Part shown: one piece after another, positions 63,255-64,000 of the stretch
Layout: each line of letters starts with the position of its first letter
How positions within the stretch are numbered: the first letter of the stretch is position 1
Assembly: GCA_947044405.1 (NCBI GenBank)
Contig: CAMRHE010000054.1
Location: 6,525,501 to 6,589,500 of the forward strand
DNA from: Leptodactylus fallax
Lineage: Eukaryota > Chordata > Amphibia > Anura > Leptodactylidae
DNA length: 64,000 bases
Direction of reading: 5' to 3'
Notes under the pieces: model-generated
The model's database searches: none
What the model was told of the DNA's origin: nothing
What the model saw: the letters and a program-made list of their open reading frames with translations, nothing else
Made by a program: the position numbers and the translations under genes

Positions 63255-64000
63255 TATCTAGAGGAAAAAAAGGTTTCACTTTTATCATAGTCAGAGATTA
63301 TTTACTGTAAGAGCAGTGAGAGATGAATGAATTCATTGGTCCCCGCTAGCTCCCCAACCAGTGCTTTTTCCTTACTTGTTATTAATGAAACATATTTTTG
63401 TTATTTATGACTTTAGATGTGAAATTTTGAAATATGAAATTAGATGATTGCTGAATCTATTCAAATGTTTCATATTTCTAAAATACCTAGTGGCAAACTA
63501 TCAGACCTTCTGGATTATGAGATGCAGATTGAAACAATCATAATCTCTACATGACCCTGATAGGTCTGTTCCTATTTGGTCTCTTTATGTTAAACACTTT
63601 TCTATTTGTTACAGTTTTGTATATTTTTGGAACCCAACTTTCTATTTCAAGGGTTTGTGCAAACAGAGAATTGCCAAATGTATTTTAAGAACTTCTACCA
63701 TGTCTAATAGATAAATTGCTGTCCATGCATTTCTGAGTGCCCCAAACAGATCTGTAAAAATAAAAGTTCCATTTTTCTTAAGCAGATAAAATAAACTGTT
63801 TCCCCGTGACACTTTCTATTTCAGAGAATTATTAGGGATTGGTCTGAGGCAGACAATATTGTTATGATCTGAAATATAAATATTTAACTGAAAACATTTT
63901 AAAGAGAGAACCCATGTCACCATGTCATCTGAGGTAACAATCCTCTCCATTATATATTTTACATGGGCTCCAACTAAAAACAATCTAAACTAACCCTTAC
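63255..64000. other. Intergenic, nothing recognised
   Basis: AT-rich sequence without repeats, open frames or splice-supported exons that I can support. Confidence 0.4.

Overview
This is vertebrate nuclear DNA, most likely from a frog or toad. The evidence is a split FACIT-type collagen gene with canonical 54-bp Gly-X-Y exons, embedded in a dense layer of amphibian-style repeats: many Tc1/mariner copies, hAT elements, a Penelope-like element (PLE) with hammerhead-ribozyme motifs, an L1-clade LINE, a Ty1/copia element, and short TTAA and foldback MITEs. No bacterial-style operons, rRNA, tRNA or CRISPR arrays were seen.

Region 1 (about 0.3-17.7 kb, minus strand) is the 5' part of the collagen gene. 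Eight coding exons can be placed by splice sites and reading phase: 17599-17678 (signal peptide), 15225-15348, 6411-6801 (bulk of the thrombospondin-N-like/LamG domain), 4689-4766, 4208-4306, 4076-4129, 439-492 and 296-349 (the last three are 54-bp collagen exons). The gene runs off the left edge. All exon phases join cleanly except for one extra base in a T9 run inside the signal-peptide exon. Its introns hold a 2.9-kb hAT-type element filled with tandem repeats (955-3835, 8-bp duplication), a foldback MITE (5881-6093), a second copy of that MITE split by a Tc1 element that is itself split by another MITE (about 6991-8868), an internally deleted Tc1 (10170-11104), and a large inverted-repeat cassette (about 11205-14390). 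The cassette carries a spliced copy of part of the host kazrin mRNA and has a solo LTR in one arm.

Region 2 (17.7-23.4 kb) is upstream/intergenic DNA with only small dispersed repeats.

Region 3 (23444-45616) is a single 22-kb hAT insertion, recognised from its inverted ends and a perfect 8-bp duplication (GTGATAAC). It has swelled by nesting. A PLE (about 23975-34556) with inverted terminal arms lies inside it, and that PLE received a Tc1 (24059-25656) in one arm and a young copia element (30407-34154) in the other. The decayed hAT transposase (35493-37735) is split by an 0.8-kb repeat. An L1-like LINE (38181-44677) landed in the right subterminal repeats.

Region 4 (45.6-64 kb) is intergenic: a cluster of one unclassified AT-rich repeat family in both orientations (45.8-49.3 kb), four more Tc1 copies, a Tc1-type MITE, an orphan hammerhead-ribozyme motif (about 59066-59122) and a small hAT-like element.

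Apart from the collagen gene and the open copia reading frame, every protein-coding trace here is broken. The most unusual items are the kazrin cDNA inside an inverted-repeat cassette, the hammerhead motifs, the copia element whose integrase core is missing while its frame stays open, and Tc1 copies that share the same disabling mutations.
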